A DNA stretch of 64,000 bases from Flavobacterium ginsengisoli (lineage in GTDB: Bacteria; Bacteroidota; Bacteroidia; Flavobacteriales; Flavobacteriaceae). Under the pieces are notes generated by a model. The model worked only from the letters and a program-made list of their open reading frames with translations, was not told the DNA's origin and searched no databases. Positions 57,159 through 64,000 of the stretch are shown here, piece by piece; position 1 is the first letter of the stretch; each line of letters starts with the position of its first letter. The stretch is taken from contig NZ_CP121110.1 in NCBI RefSeq assembly GCF_029625315.1, forward strand, positions 1,293,501-1,357,500. Direction: 5' to 3'. The position numbers and the translations under genes were made by a program.

Positions 57159-59363
57159 CTACCACATATATTTCAAAATCAATCTTGCATTAAACGGTGT
57201 TCCCGCTGTAAAATGAATTTCTTCTACAGGATCGGTTTCATTTGCCAATCTTGATTCGGTTAAGAATTGAGTTTCTTTCCATTTGGTGTTGAAAATATTG
57301 TCGATGTTTACACCAATCGAAACTTTCTTAATCTGATAATTCACAGAAAAATCAGTTATGCAATACCCTTTTGCTACAACCGAATTGTCTTCGTTTGCTG
57401 GTCTGTCGCCTAAGAAACGAGTTCTTATACTTCCTGAAAAACCTTTTAAACCCTTTACCGAAAGTCCGCTCATCAAAGTGTTTTTTGGAGCAAGCGGTAA
57501 ATAATCATTTCCTTTTGGTTCGTCAATTGCTCTTGCATGCGTATACGTATAATCTGCATTCCAGAATAACCAATTGGTCAATTGATATCTAATTCCAAAA
57601 TCAAAACCTTTACGTTCTGTTTTTCCGCTTGGTTCCACAACAGCTTCGTCTCCTACGTACACAAATTCTTGAGCTAGATATAAATACCAAAAAGCCGAAT
57701 TGACAATCATTCTTGGAAATGGCTTCCAGTTTAAACCTAAATCTGCACCGTATGTTTCTGGAAGAATTTTTTCGCCTTTTTGAGCCACTACCACTCGCGT
57801 GTCATTACTGTGAAATCCTTTTCCTAATTTCAAGAAATAATTCAATTTGTCATTCTGAGTATACAAAAAGTTTAGTTTCGGACTCACAATTGCTTTTGTT
57901 TGAGTCTGATTGGTATAAGTTGCCGCCAATTGATCTTCGTAACCAAATTTAAAATAATCTAAACGCAAACCTCCGTTTACCAACCATTTTCCAGATGTAA
58001 AATCAAGACTTGAATATGTAAATAAATTGGTCTGATTTACCGTTCCTAAACTCAAATACTCTAAAACTGTTTTTCTGTTTAAAGTATGCGATAATTCTAC
58101 ATCTTTATTGTTATCGTTTCGAAGTCCAGCGCCCAATTTAAAACGCCATTGATTGTTTAATTTCTGATCATATTCTGACTGAAAACCTACAATCGTTCTA
58201 TTTTCTTTCTGTTTGATTTGATCGCCATTTACAGGATCATTTAAGAAAAAAGTAAAATTAGAATACAGTTCAAAATCATATTTGCTTAAATAAGCACTGC
58301 TTTTAATATGCGTATTTTCGTCAATTTTTGCATCATATTGCAAATTGAAATTAGTTCTATCGGTATTTCCTCCTTCATTTGAATCGATTGCTCCAAAATG
58401 CGAAATAGTTCCGTCGTTTACAGCGCGATCTGGAATCTGTCCGCTAGCATCCCATTGGCTTTTAAAATGCGAAACCGAGATAGCCAAACGATCTCCATTT
58501 TCCATTTTAGCATTGTATTTTCCAAATAAATTAATTCGGTTAAAGTTCTGCGGAGCATCGAAATAACCATCAGTCATCATGTATTCTCCCGCAAAATAAG
58601 CCGACTGGTTTTCTTTATTCAATAAATTAAACATGGCCACAGTACGAAAAGTATCAAACTGTCCGCCTTCAAAAGAAATAGAGCTATTTTGCAAAGCATT
58701 TTTTGTATTAAAGCCAACATATCCAGCAGTTGTAAAATCGCCTTTATCAGCAAAATAAGCACCTTTATCAAAATCAATATTATCAACCGTTTCCGGAATT
58801 ACAAAATGCAAATCTGAATAACCTTGCCCATGCGCATGCGAAACCATATTTACTGGCATTCCGTCTACAGTAATATTGATATCAGTTCCGTGATCACAGT
58901 CAAAACCTCTTAAAAAAATCTGTTCTGCTTTTCCTCCACCAGCATGCTGACCTATGAAAAGTCCTGGAACTTTACGCAATAAATCCTGAGAATTTGAAAT
59001 AGGCTGAATTTCAAAATCAATTTTAGAAATAGTATTCAGATATTTTAGATTATTGCCAATCTTAACTTCTTCTAGCAAAAACGGCTTTTCTTCTAAAGAA
59101 ATCGTCAGAAAATCTAAAGAAGTCAGTTTTATTTTTTGAGTAGAGAATCCTTTTTTGGTAATAACCAAACTATCATTTACCTGAACGCCTTTTAAGGTAA
59201 ACTTTCCGTTTGCATCGCTATGAGCGTGTGTTTTTGAATTTAGGTTTCGAATTAAAACCTCTGATGATGCTTTTCCGTCAGCGTCGTTTACAATACCATT
59301 TAAAGATTGAGCATTAATTGCAAAAGAAAAAATAAAGAGGATAAAGGAGAATAAGAACTTCAT
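57159..59363 (-). CDS. TonB-dependent receptor with carboxypeptidase-regulatory extension
   Basis: This intact 734-residue outer-membrane receptor has a signal peptide (MKFLFSFILFIFSFAINAQ), a CarboxypepD-like extension (LNGIVNDADGKASSEVLIR), a plug (ISNSQDLLRKVPGLFIGQHA, GTDINITVDGMPVNMVSHAH, FDKGAYFADKGDFTTAGYVG) and a barrel ending in RLILKYMW. The plug loop SHAHGQGYSDLHF has three His residues, which could bear on metal or siderophore ligands, but this type of loop also occurs in other receptors. There is no SusD partner and no riboswitch, so it is not a glycan or B12 importer by context. Substrate not determinable. It is monocistronic with no clear regulator beside it. Confidence 0.88.
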   Translation of the reverse strand: MKFLFSFILFIFSFAINAQSLNGIVNDADGKASSEVLIRNLNSKTHAHSDANGKFTLKGVQVNDSLVITKKGFSTQKIKLTSLDFLTISLEEKPFLLEEVKIGNNLKYLNTISKIDFEIQPISNSQDLLRKVPGLFIGQHAGGGKAEQIFLRGFDCDHGTDINITVDGMPVNMVSHAHGQGYSDLHFVIPETVDNIDFDKGAYFADKGDFTTAGYVGFNTKNALQNSSISFEGGQFDTFRTVAMFNLLNKENQSAYFAGEYMMTDGYFDAPQNFNRINLFGKYNAKMENGDRLAISVSHFKSQWDASGQIPDRAVNDGTISHFGAIDSNEGGNTDRTNFNLQYDAKIDENTHIKSSAYLSKYDFELYSNFTFFLNDPVNGDQIKQKENRTIVGFQSEYDQKLNNQWRFKLGAGLRNDNNKDVELSHTLNRKTVLEYLSLGTVNQTNLFTYSSLDFTSGKWLVNGGLRLDYFKFGYEDQLAATYTNQTQTKAIVSPKLNFLYTQNDKLNYFLKLGKGFHSNDTRVVVAQKGEKILPETYGADLGLNWKPFPRMIVNSAFWYLYLAQEFVYVGDEAVVEPSGKTERKGFDFGIRYQLTNWLFWNADYTYTHARAIDEPKGNDYLPLAPKNTLMSGLSVKGLKGFSGSIRTRFLGDRPANEDNSVVAKGYCITDFSVNYQIKKVSIGVNIDNIFNTKWKETQFLTESRLANETDPVEEIHFTAGTPFNARLILKYMW

Positions 59364-59427
59364 TGCTATTTTGATAATTATTGGGGTAGTATAAACACAA
59401 AAATAGCATAATTAAAAGAATAACCAT

Positions 59428-59464
59428 AAAAAAAGCTCTAAATCAAAAATTTAGAGCTTTTTTA
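59428..59464 (-). terminator. Terminator after the DoxX gene
   Basis: AAAGCTCTAAAT pairs with ATTTAGAGCTTT around a short loop, flanked by A and T runs. It closes the DoxX gene on the minus strand. Confidence 0.85.
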
Positions 59465-59491
59465 TATAGTAAACCTTTTACTTTGAGAAAA

Positions 59492-59878
59492 TTAATCCCA
59501 TTTATTGGTTTTAGAAACGGCATATTTACCAGCTCCTGTAAAGAACAATGCTAGAGCACCAAACAGATAAAGCCCTAATAATTCTAAAGCATAACCTCCA
59601 TGATCACTGATAGAGAAAATCTCCTGAGCATGTGCTGTTGCAACTGCTACGATACAAGTTATTGCCAAAAGAACTGCGGCAATTCTAGTTCTAAATCCTA
59701 ATAAAATGGCAATTGGAGCTAAAACTTCGCCAATATAAACGGCATATCCAAATGCGCCCATGTTTTCTACGAGGAACGAAATTCCGTGAATCAGTTTAGA
59801 AACACCGTGAAAAAGCATTAATCCACCAGTACTTAAACGCAATAGCAATAATCCAAGGTCTGTGTTTTTTGAAATCAT
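59492..59878 (-). CDS. DoxX-family membrane protein
   Basis: This 128-residue, four-helix integral membrane protein starts with GLLLLRLSTGGLMLFHGVSK, the usual DoxX N-terminus, followed by YIGEVLAPIAILLGFRTRIA, CIVAVATAHAQEI and LELLGLYLFGALALFFTGAG. DoxX-type proteins are linked to redox or thiol stress, or to thiosulfate:quinone oxidoreductase partners, but for bare DoxX proteins the function is open. The gene stands between a TonB receptor and a quinone-oxidoreductase-like gene and has its own terminator. A second DoxX-like gene lies at 61846. Confidence 0.85.
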   Translation of the reverse strand: MISKNTDLGLLLLRLSTGGLMLFHGVSKLIHGISFLVENMGAFGYAVYIGEVLAPIAILLGFRTRIAAVLLAITCIVAVATAHAQEIFSISDHGGYALELLGLYLFGALALFFTGAGKYAVSKTNKWD

Positions 59879-60021
59879 AAATAATTTTGTTTAGGTTAAA
59901 AATTTATATCAATTGGGTTTGTAAGCCGACTAAAATACAAAAATTTCCTATTTTAAAGCAATATTATTTAAAACAATTCCAAATAACCGTTTTTAGGCTA
60001 TCACAAAGCTTATTTTGAGCT

Positions 60022-61035
60022 TTAAAACTTAATGGCAATCTTTCCAATTGTTCTTCCAGACTCCAAAAGTTCGTGCGCTTTCTTAAGATTTTCAGCTGAG
60101 AGTCCGTTTAAGGTTGTATTTAAAGTTGTTTTCAAAATACCATCATCCAACAAATCTGCCACGATATTTAAGATATTATGCTGTTCTACCATATCTTCTG
60201 TTTGGTACATAGATCGGGTGTACATTAATTCCCAAGAAAAAGATACGCTTTTGCTTTTTAGTTTGGTTAATGCAACTGGATCGCTACTTCCGGTAATAGA
60301 AGCAATATGTCCTTGCGGTTTTATCAATTCGACCATGGTATCCCAATAAGCATTGGTATCTACGAAATCTAAAATAAAGTCAACATACTCAAAACCAGCG
60401 TCTCGAACAGATGAAACCAAATCTTTATGATCTACTACAAAATCTGCTCCTTGCTGTTTGCACCAAGCAATTGTTTCTGGACGCGACGCTGTTGCAATAA
60501 CAGTTAAACCCGCAATTTTCTTAGCCAATTGAATAGCAATCGAGCCTACTCCTCCTGCTCCACCAATAATTAAAATCGATTTTCCTTTGTCTTTATCTGC
60601 CGTAATTCTGATTCTGTCAAATAAAATTTCCCAAGCGGTTAAAGCGGTCAACGGAATTACCGCTGCTTCTTCAATGCTTAACGATTTAGGCTTTCTGCCC
60701 ACAATTCTTTCGTCAATAATCTGATATTCGGCATTGCTTCCTTGTTTGGTAATATCTCCTGCATAATATACAGGATCTCCAACTTCAAACAAAGTAACAT
60801 CTTGTCCGACTGCCTGAACGATTCCGACAGCATCCCAGCCAATGATTTTTGGAGTTTCAAGAACAGTATCTTTCGCGCTATTCTGGCGAATTTTAAAATC
60901 GACTGGATTTACTGAAATCGCATCAATTTTAACTAATAAATCGTGTGGCCCTGGAATTGGTTTTACGGCTTCAAATTCGATAAAACTTTCTGGGTTTTCT
61001 ATGGGTAATGATGTTTTAAATCCTATTGCTTTCAT
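60022..61035 (-). CDS. Zinc-type alcohol dehydrogenase-like oxidoreductase (MDR superfamily)
   Basis: This 337-residue medium-chain dehydrogenase/reductase has the N-terminal GroES-like domain (SVNPVDFKIRQN, KIIGWDAVGIVQAVGQDVT) and the Rossmann NADPH domain (ILIIGGAGGVGSIAIQLAKK, VIATASRPETIAWCKQQGAD), ending GRTIGKIAIKF. No structural or catalytic Zn-binding Cys cluster is present, so despite the family name it is most like the zinc-free quinone reductases (YhdH/QOR-like). It likely reduces quinones or enones with NADPH in the cytoplasm. It is a single-gene unit. Confidence 0.88.
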   Translation of the reverse strand: MKAIGFKTSLPIENPESFIEFEAVKPIPGPHDLLVKIDAISVNPVDFKIRQNSAKDTVLETPKIIGWDAVGIVQAVGQDVTLFEVGDPVYYAGDITKQGSNAEYQIIDERIVGRKPKSLSIEEAAVIPLTALTAWEILFDRIRITADKDKGKSILIIGGAGGVGSIAIQLAKKIAGLTVIATASRPETIAWCKQQGADFVVDHKDLVSSVRDAGFEYVDFILDFVDTNAYWDTMVELIKPQGHIASITGSSDPVALTKLKSKSVSFSWELMYTRSMYQTEDMVEQHNILNIVADLLDDGILKTTLNTTLNGLSAENLKKAHELLESGRTIGKIAIKF

Positions 61036-61280
61036 TTCTTTTTAATATTTAAATTAAAACTATACTACAAATATAAGACGAGTTGAAATCTCTTAATTGG
61101 TATATATTGAGTGTATATTTGTATATTTTTTTCAAAGAGGCTAAGGTTCTAAGTTGCTAAGAGGCTAAGTTTTTTAAGCAGGTTTTATTGAATGCCTGCT
61201 AAGAAATTAAACATATAGTCCTAATATCTTCGCGACTATGTATTTAAATAAAGCCTTAAATTTGCTAAAAATACTACACT

Positions 61281-61838
61281 ATGAATATACGAAAAGCCGA
61301 AAAATCAGACTCAAAATATATTGCTCCTATATTATTATTAGCAATGGAAGACATTATCTATAAATTTATTGCAAAGGAAGATTACGCTGTAGCGAAAGAT
61401 TTTCTGCAACATTTTGTCGAAAGTGAAAACAATCAGTATTCTTATCAAAACTGTTTTGTGGCAGAAGAGAATAACGAAATCATTGGTGCAGTAAATATTT
61501 ATAATGGTGGAGATATTGAGGAATTGCGCGCGCCGATAATCGAATACGTTCGCAAACACTACAATCCTGACTTTGATCCAGAATTGGAAACCCGTGCTGG
61601 AGAATATTATATTGATTCTTTAGGCGTGAATCCGAAATATCAGGGAAAAGGAATTGGTTCTCAATTATTGCAATTTTTGATTGATAAATACGTTCATAAA
61701 AATAAAGAGGTTTTAGGTCTCCTGGTTGAAGAGGACAATCCGAGTGCTAAAAAACTGTATTTAAAGCTTGGTTTTAAAGTAGTTGGAAACAAAACTTTGG
61801 TTAAGAAGAACCTAGAACATCTTCAAATCAAAAATTAA
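61281..61838 (+). CDS. GNAT N-acetyltransferase
   Basis: This 185-residue acetyltransferase has the complete acetyl-CoA loop (LGVNPKYQGKGIGSQLLQFL, i.e. QxxGxG) and the terminal strand (EEDNPSAKKLYLKLGFKVV). The N-terminal half (DSKYIAPILLLAMEDIIYKF) is of the kind seen in YhhY/RimI-like members. It is eight bases from the DoxX-like gene behind it, so the two are probably one operon. The acceptor is unknown. A candidate -7 element TATATTTG lies at 61114-61121, rather far upstream. Confidence 0.88.
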   Translation: MNIRKAEKSDSKYIAPILLLAMEDIIYKFIAKEDYAVAKDFLQHFVESENNQYSYQNCFVAEENNEIIGAVNIYNGGDIEELRAPIIEYVRKHYNPDFDPELETRAGEYYIDSLGVNPKYQGKGIGSQLLQFLIDKYVHKNKEVLGLLVEEDNPSAKKLYLKLGFKVVGNKTLVKKNLEHLQIKN

Positions 61839-61845
61839 TTATAGA

Positions 61846-62280
61846 ATGAAAAACATCACAATATTAGAAGCTGGTTTAATTTTAAGAATAGTTTTAGGAA
61901 TTACAATGCTTTCGGCCGTAGCAGACCGATTTGGAGTTTGGGGCGCACCGGGATCTAACGCAGTCGCCTGGGGAAATTGGGAAAACTTTGTTATCTACAC
62001 ACAAACCCTAAATTCTTTTGCCAACAGAGCCACAGCAGAAGTTCTTGCAGGAGTTGCCACTTTCTTTGAAGTTTTACTGAGTCTTCTACTATTATTTGGT
62101 TTCAAAACCAGACTTGCCGCTTTAGGAACTACCATTTTAATGTTCTTTTTTGCTTTTGCCATGTCGGTTTCCGTTTCTGTAAAAGCGCCTCTTGATTATT
62201 CTGTTTGGACAAGTTGTGCGGCAGCTTTACTATTGGCTAATATTGGAAAAACGTCTTACGCTGTTGACAATAGAATATAG
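61846..62280 (+). CDS. DoxX-like membrane protein, 144 residues
   Basis: This four-helix integral membrane protein has LILRIVLGITMLSAVADRFG at the start, then an extramembrane loop (WGNWENFVIYTQTLNS), AEVLAGVATFFEVLLSLLLL with FGFKTRLAALG, and a final helical pair. The layout matches the DoxX/MauE type. It follows a GNAT gene by eight bases. Function unknown; such proteins are often linked to redox homeostasis. A hairpin repeat follows the stop. Confidence 0.82.
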   Translation: MKNITILEAGLILRIVLGITMLSAVADRFGVWGAPGSNAVAWGNWENFVIYTQTLNSFANRATAEVLAGVATFFEVLLSLLLLFGFKTRLAALGTTILMFFFAFAMSVSVSVKAPLDYSVWTSCAAALLLANIGKTSYAVDNRI

Positions 62281-62288
62281 CTTTTTGA

Positions 62289-62372
62289 GTTGATGGTTTT
62301 TGGTTGATAGTTGATGGGTTAAAAACTTTTCCTAACAACCAAAAACTATCAACTATCAACCAAAAAATCAAT
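62289..62372. repeat. Imperfect inverted repeat after the GNAT-DoxX unit
   Basis: The TTGATGGTTTTTGGTTGATA tract at 62290 is mirrored by AACTATCAACCAAAAAATCA near 62370. It lies between convergent genes and could end both transcripts. Confidence 0.65.
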
Positions 62373-62874
62373 TCACATCTTTTTTCGGAAATAAATTCGT
62401 TTTGGAAATTGATCTTCTATGCTTTCCTCCAAATCAAATTCTTCGTAATTCAATAATCGTAATATGTCGATTAAAGCGGTATCTACGGCAAAAGCTTTCA
62501 CCCAGATTAAATCATGTTTTCGCTGGTAAGCAATTTCTTCGGCACGTTTAATAAGCGCTTTTAAATCTTCTTCATCAAAATAAATAATCTCACTTAGATT
62601 AATTGCTTTTGACGCTCCTAGATTTTCGTTTAATATTCTCGACGAATCCAATTTTAAATAAGATTGTGGTGCTTCACCAAGATATGCCATTAGAATTTCG
62701 ATCGAAAAATCATTCTGAATTCGAAACAATTCTTTTTGAGAAAGATGCTCGCTCTGCATATTTTTCTCCCAAATCTTTTTCCCTAAATAAATTGGTATAA
62801 AACTGAACGGCTTTGTCTTCCATCCAAGAGACATTATCATTAATAATGACAACAAATTTTGCAATTCTACTCAT
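62373..62874 (-). CDS. Divergent GNAT-like protein, 166 residues (one frameshift)
   Basis: The ATG at 62874 begins MSRIAKFVVIINDNVSWMED. The frame is broken by one surplus C at 62750. Dropping it joins KYAEQH to LSQKELFRIQNDF, after which the protein reaches 62373 without a stop. The later half follows the GNAT strand-helix order (ILMAYLGEAPQSYLKLDSSR, NLSEIIYFDEEDLKALIKRA, DLIWVKAFAVDTALIDILRL, LLNYEEFDL), but the CoA-binding QxxGxG/A loop is replaced by FDEEDLKAL. So it may bind no acetyl-CoA or use another donor. It lies 100 bases downstream of an AraC gene on the same strand. Function unknown. Confidence 0.65.
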
Positions 62875-62973
62875 TTCTTTTCCTTTTAATAAAAGAGCAA
62901 AGTTGTACCGATTATAGGTCCGAAAAAAGAGCGATACGGCTTCAAAATTGTACAAAATGTCGGAAACCCTATT

Positions 62974-63858
62974 TTAATCGTTTTGTTTTTTCCGATATTC
63001 TAAAGGCGAAATTCCTTCGTAGTTTTTAAAGAATCTTCCAAAAGCAGATTGATCAGTAAAATGGAGCAAATCGCTTATCTGATTGATGGACATTTTTTTA
63101 TGCCGCAATAAAACTTTAGCTTCCAGAATCACCATTTCGCTAATCCAGTCACTCGCAGTCTTTCCGCTGTGTTTTTTAATGACTTCAGACAAATATTTTC
63201 GGCTTACATTTAGTTTATCAGCATAATGTTGTACCGTTCTAAAATTCAAAAAATCCTTAAATAGCAGTTCTTTAAACTGTTCGAATAAAGGATTGTGCGT
63301 TTCTATAATGCTCTTTTGTTCCTGAATAGCATCAATTTCATAAATTAAAATATACAGATAACTTCTCAAAATAGAAGCTTGATTCTTGTATCTGTTTTCT
63401 GATGCTTCTTTAATTAAATTAAAAATGCGTTCAAATTTATTTTCATCTGTTTTTGCAAGTTGAGACAAATGACTATGATGGTTTTCAAAGAAATCATATT
63501 GGGCAAGAAAAAACACATTTGTCTGATTTTCGAGAAAAAAATGCGGCTTAAAAAATATAATATCAATTAAAATTTCGTCATCGTTTTTAGAAAAACTCCT
63601 AATTACAGATGGTCCCAAAGTAATAAGAGCTGGAGCATGAACGACTTTTTTTTCGAGTCCCGTCTGCATGATTATGCTTCCTTTTCTCAGAAATTCAATT
63701 GCATAACTTTCTGCACGATAAGGTTCGCTAATATATGGATGCTCGCTTGTCTGAATATAGAAATACTCTTTCTGATCTGCATTAGAAAACAAACTCTTAT
63801 GATGCGTTAAGGAATAAGTGAGGATTTTATTCTTCAAGACTCTTTTTTTGGTAATCAT
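62974..63858 (-). CDS. AraC-family transcriptional regulator, 294 residues
   Basis: The N-terminal half is a cupin-like sensor (YAIEFLRKGSIIMQTGLEKK, APALITLGPSVIRSFSKNDD). The C-terminal ~100 residues hold the two HTH units, with NFRTVQHYADKLNVSRKYLS and MSINQISDLLHFTDQSAFGR followed by FFKNYEGISPLEYRKK, which is canonical for AraC. It could control the gene after it on the same strand. I see no obvious operator in the 100-base gap. The ligand is unknown. Confidence 0.9.
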   Translation of the reverse strand: MITKKRVLKNKILTYSLTHHKSLFSNADQKEYFYIQTSEHPYISEPYRAESYAIEFLRKGSIIMQTGLEKKVVHAPALITLGPSVIRSFSKNDDEILIDIIFFKPHFFLENQTNVFFLAQYDFFENHHSHLSQLAKTDENKFERIFNLIKEASENRYKNQASILRSYLYILIYEIDAIQEQKSIIETHNPLFEQFKELLFKDFLNFRTVQHYADKLNVSRKYLSEVIKKHSGKTASDWISEMVILEAKVLLRHKKMSINQISDLLHFTDQSAFGRFFKNYEGISPLEYRKKQND

Positions 63859-64000
63859 TGTTTTTTCAAATATACCTTTTTTTAGTTTGCAGTCGCAGTT
63901 TTTAGTCTCAGTCGCAGTCTCAGTTTGCGGTCTTTGCAGTAAGAACAGGTGTCTTTGTAAAAGTTTGAAACTTTGACAAAGCTTCTCTACTCTAAAGCTA

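Noticed and set aside
1..64000. tRNA or rRNA genes
   Set aside because: I found no stretch with tRNA cloverleaf landmarks or rRNA-like sequence. This was by eye only.

Overview
This window is AT-rich, and its gene content points clearly to a Bacteroidota bacterium of the Flavobacterium type. It has SusC/SusD pairs, a hybrid two-component (HTCS) regulator, type IX secretion (T9SS) sorting domains of both type A and type B, PorP/SprF-family proteins, TAnnTTTG-type -7 promoter elements and almost no Shine-Dalgarno sequences. I cannot name the species.

Layout. 0-3 kb: a minus-strand signalling operon (hybrid histidine kinase, single-domain response regulator, start of a TPR protein cut by the window edge). 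3.2-5.5 kb: a CPA2-type cation/proton antiporter. 5.6-8 kb: a lipoprotein and two small unknown genes. 8.7-15.8 kb: a vitamin B12 uptake operon on the minus strand. A recognisable promoter and a cobalamin riboswitch precede a BtuB-like TonB-dependent receptor, a BtuG-like beta-propeller lipoprotein, a PKD-like surface lipoprotein and a large BtuH-like T9SS protein. 15.8-24 kb: small metabolic and regulatory genes, including SnoaL-like, GNAT plus MarR, HxlR with a divergent nitroreductase, a Roadblock-like protein, a lone IS1595-type N-terminal domain, a lysine-rich H1-like protein, and an AraC regulator next to a Tet(X)-like flavin monooxygenase. 24-39.5 kb: a BamA/TamA-type barrel, then a 3,723-residue T9SS adhesin with 17 DUF11 repeats, a PorP/SprF partner and an OmpA/PD40/TPR protein. 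40-57 kb: a polysaccharide utilization locus (PUL) with HTCS, SusC, SusD, a GH5-like enzyme, GH43-like, GH2, GH43, aldose 1-epimerase and GH43, probably for an arabinose- or galactose-containing hemicellulose or pectin. 57-64 kb: an orphan TonB receptor, two DoxX proteins, a zinc-type alcohol dehydrogenase-like oxidoreductase, GNAT proteins and an AraC regulator.

The most unusual feature concerns the sequence itself. Sixteen genes are split by about 21 single-base indels. When each reading frame is restored by the most natural protein alignment, 13 of the 21 fall on the pentamer GCTGC/GCAGC, nearly always read as GCT[C or T]GC. I therefore give whole genes across these breaks instead of fragments. 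The pattern looks like a sequence-specific consensus artefact, for example a modified base in long reads, more than true gene decay, and it may be an indirect trace of a GCAGC-type DNA modification. That explanation is inference. The rest of the frameshifts are mostly in short A/T runs.

Long, mutually different inverted repeats fill most of the larger gaps between the PUL enzyme genes and several other gene ends.
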